Of a stretch of DNA of 7,958 nucleotides, positions 7,323 to 7,958 are shown one piece after another. The stretch is from an uncultured Ruminococcus sp. (GTDB lineage Bacteria; Bacillota; Clostridia; Oscillospirales; Ruminococcaceae), in assembly GCA_946183385.1 (NCBI GenBank), contig CAMHBN010000078.1, positions 1 through 7,958 on the forward strand, written 5' to 3'. The first letter of the stretch is position 1, and each line of letters starts with the position of its first letter. Made by a program: the position numbers and the translations under genes. The notes under the pieces were generated by a model. The model was not told the origin of the DNA, did not search any database, and saw nothing but the letters and a program-made list of their open reading frames with translations.

Positions 7323-7327
7323 GGAGG
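7323..7327 (+). promoter_or_regulatory. Ribosome binding site of recA
   Basis: GGAGG lies 8 nt before the ATG at 7336, an ideal spacing. It confirms that the Lys/Ala-rich N-terminal extension is translated. The rest of the 49-nt gap after the phosphoesterase shows no clear promoter and no LexA box. Confidence 0.85.
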
Positions 7328-7335
7328 AAATAAAA

Positions 7336-7958
7336 ATGGCTAAAAAGGAAATCGCTAAGAAACCCGCAGTCGTTAAGGCTGCAACAACTGAGGACAAGAA
7401 GACTGCCCTCGACGGCGCTATCAAGCAGATAGAGAAGAAGTACGGCGCGGGCGCTGTTATGCGCCTCGGTCAGACCAAGACCCTCAACGTAGCCGCCATT
7501 CCCACGGGCTCGATGATGCTCGATATGGCGCTCGGTATCGGCGGAGTCCCGCGCGGACGCATCGTCGAGATATACGGTCCCGAGAGCTCGGGTAAGACGA
7601 CAGTTGCGCTGTCCGTTATCGCGCAGGCGCAGAAGAACGGCGGCGAGGCTGCGTTCATCGACGTTGAGCACGCCCTCGACCCCGTCTACGCGCAGGCTCT
7701 CGGCGTAAACATCGACAACCTCCTCGTGTCTCAGCCCGACAGCGGCGAGCAGGCTCTCGAAATCGCGGAGGCTCTTATCCGCTCGGGAGCTATCGACGTA
7801 ATCGTCCTCGACTCCATCGCGGCTATGACTACACGTGCCGAAATTGACGGCGATATGGGCGACCTCCACGTAGGTCAGCTCGCGAGACTTATGTCGCAGG
7901 CGATGAGAAAGCTCACCGCGGCGATATCCAAGTCCAACTGCGTTGCCATCTTCATCAA
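7336..7958 (+). CDS. recA: Recombinase RecA, 3' end cut off by the window edge
   Basis: RecA is the ATP-dependent strand-exchange protein of homologous recombination and the co-protease of the SOS response. About 207 residues are visible. Walker A is GPESSGKTT (Gly81-Thr89, Lys87), the catalytic glutamate is Glu111 in DVEHALDP, and Walker B ends at Asp159 in VIVLDS. Numbering runs 15 ahead of E. coli RecA because of a Lys/Ala-rich N-terminal extension ([20 protein letters not shown]). The monomer-interface helix [14 protein letters not shown] and the segment [12 protein letters not shown] are typical. Oddities: Val110 replaces the usual Ala of DAEHALDP, and the L1 DNA-binding loop region reads [12 protein letters not shown] where most Firmicutes have GDSHVGLQARLM. 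The gene follows the phosphoesterase by 49 nt. Confidence 0.97.
   Translation, partial: MAKKEIAKKPAVVKAATTEDKKTALDGAIKQIEKKYGAGAVMRLGQTKTLNVAAIPTGSMMLDMALGIGGVPRGRIVEIYGPESSGKTTVALSVIAQAQKNGGEAAFIDVEHALDPVYAQALGVNIDNLLVSQPDSGEQALEIAEALIRSGAIDVIVLDSIAAMTTRAEIDGDMGDLHVGQLARLMSQAMRKLTAAISKSNCVAIFI

Overview
The window is about 8 kb of gene-dense chromosomal sequence with every supported gene on the + strand. The organism looks like an anaerobic Gram-positive of the Clostridia, most likely a Ruminococcus-type Oscillospiraceae. This is inferred from the citrate synthase type (HGGGNNSTF motif), a DUF1385/YqhQ-like gene directly before prmC, GGAGG-type ribosome binding sites, and G+C-rich codon use that still often uses ATA for isoleucine. 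No phage, transposase, CRISPR array, tRNA or rRNA is visible.

Layout: (1) the 3' part of a citrate synthase gene enters from the left edge. (2) A lipoprotein of unknown function follows 4 nt later; it starts with GTG and carries three evenly spaced Asp-rich calcium-loop-like motifs. (3) A 114-nt gap (2572-2685) holds inverted arrays of a 7-nt unit around two small hairpins. (4) Next is an OmpR/PhoB-type response regulator whose stop codon overlaps the start codon of a membrane sensor histidine kinase (TAATG). (5) A 35-nt gap with a 7-bp hairpin lies between a possible Shine-Dalgarno sequence and the next start. (6) A DUF1385 (YqhQ-like) membrane protein overlaps prmC, the methyltransferase for release-factor glutamine. 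(7) A small metallophosphoesterase follows closely. (8) The 5' part of recA runs off the right edge.

Functionally this is mostly housekeeping: entry into the (probably incomplete, glutamate-directed) citrate pathway, a two-component signalling pair of unknown stimulus, release-factor modification and recombination. The least understood parts are the lipoprotein, the structured repeat before the two-component operon, and the hairpin in the DUF1385 leader. I see no clear sign of a wholly new multi-gene system; the findings below are mainly about these smaller elements.
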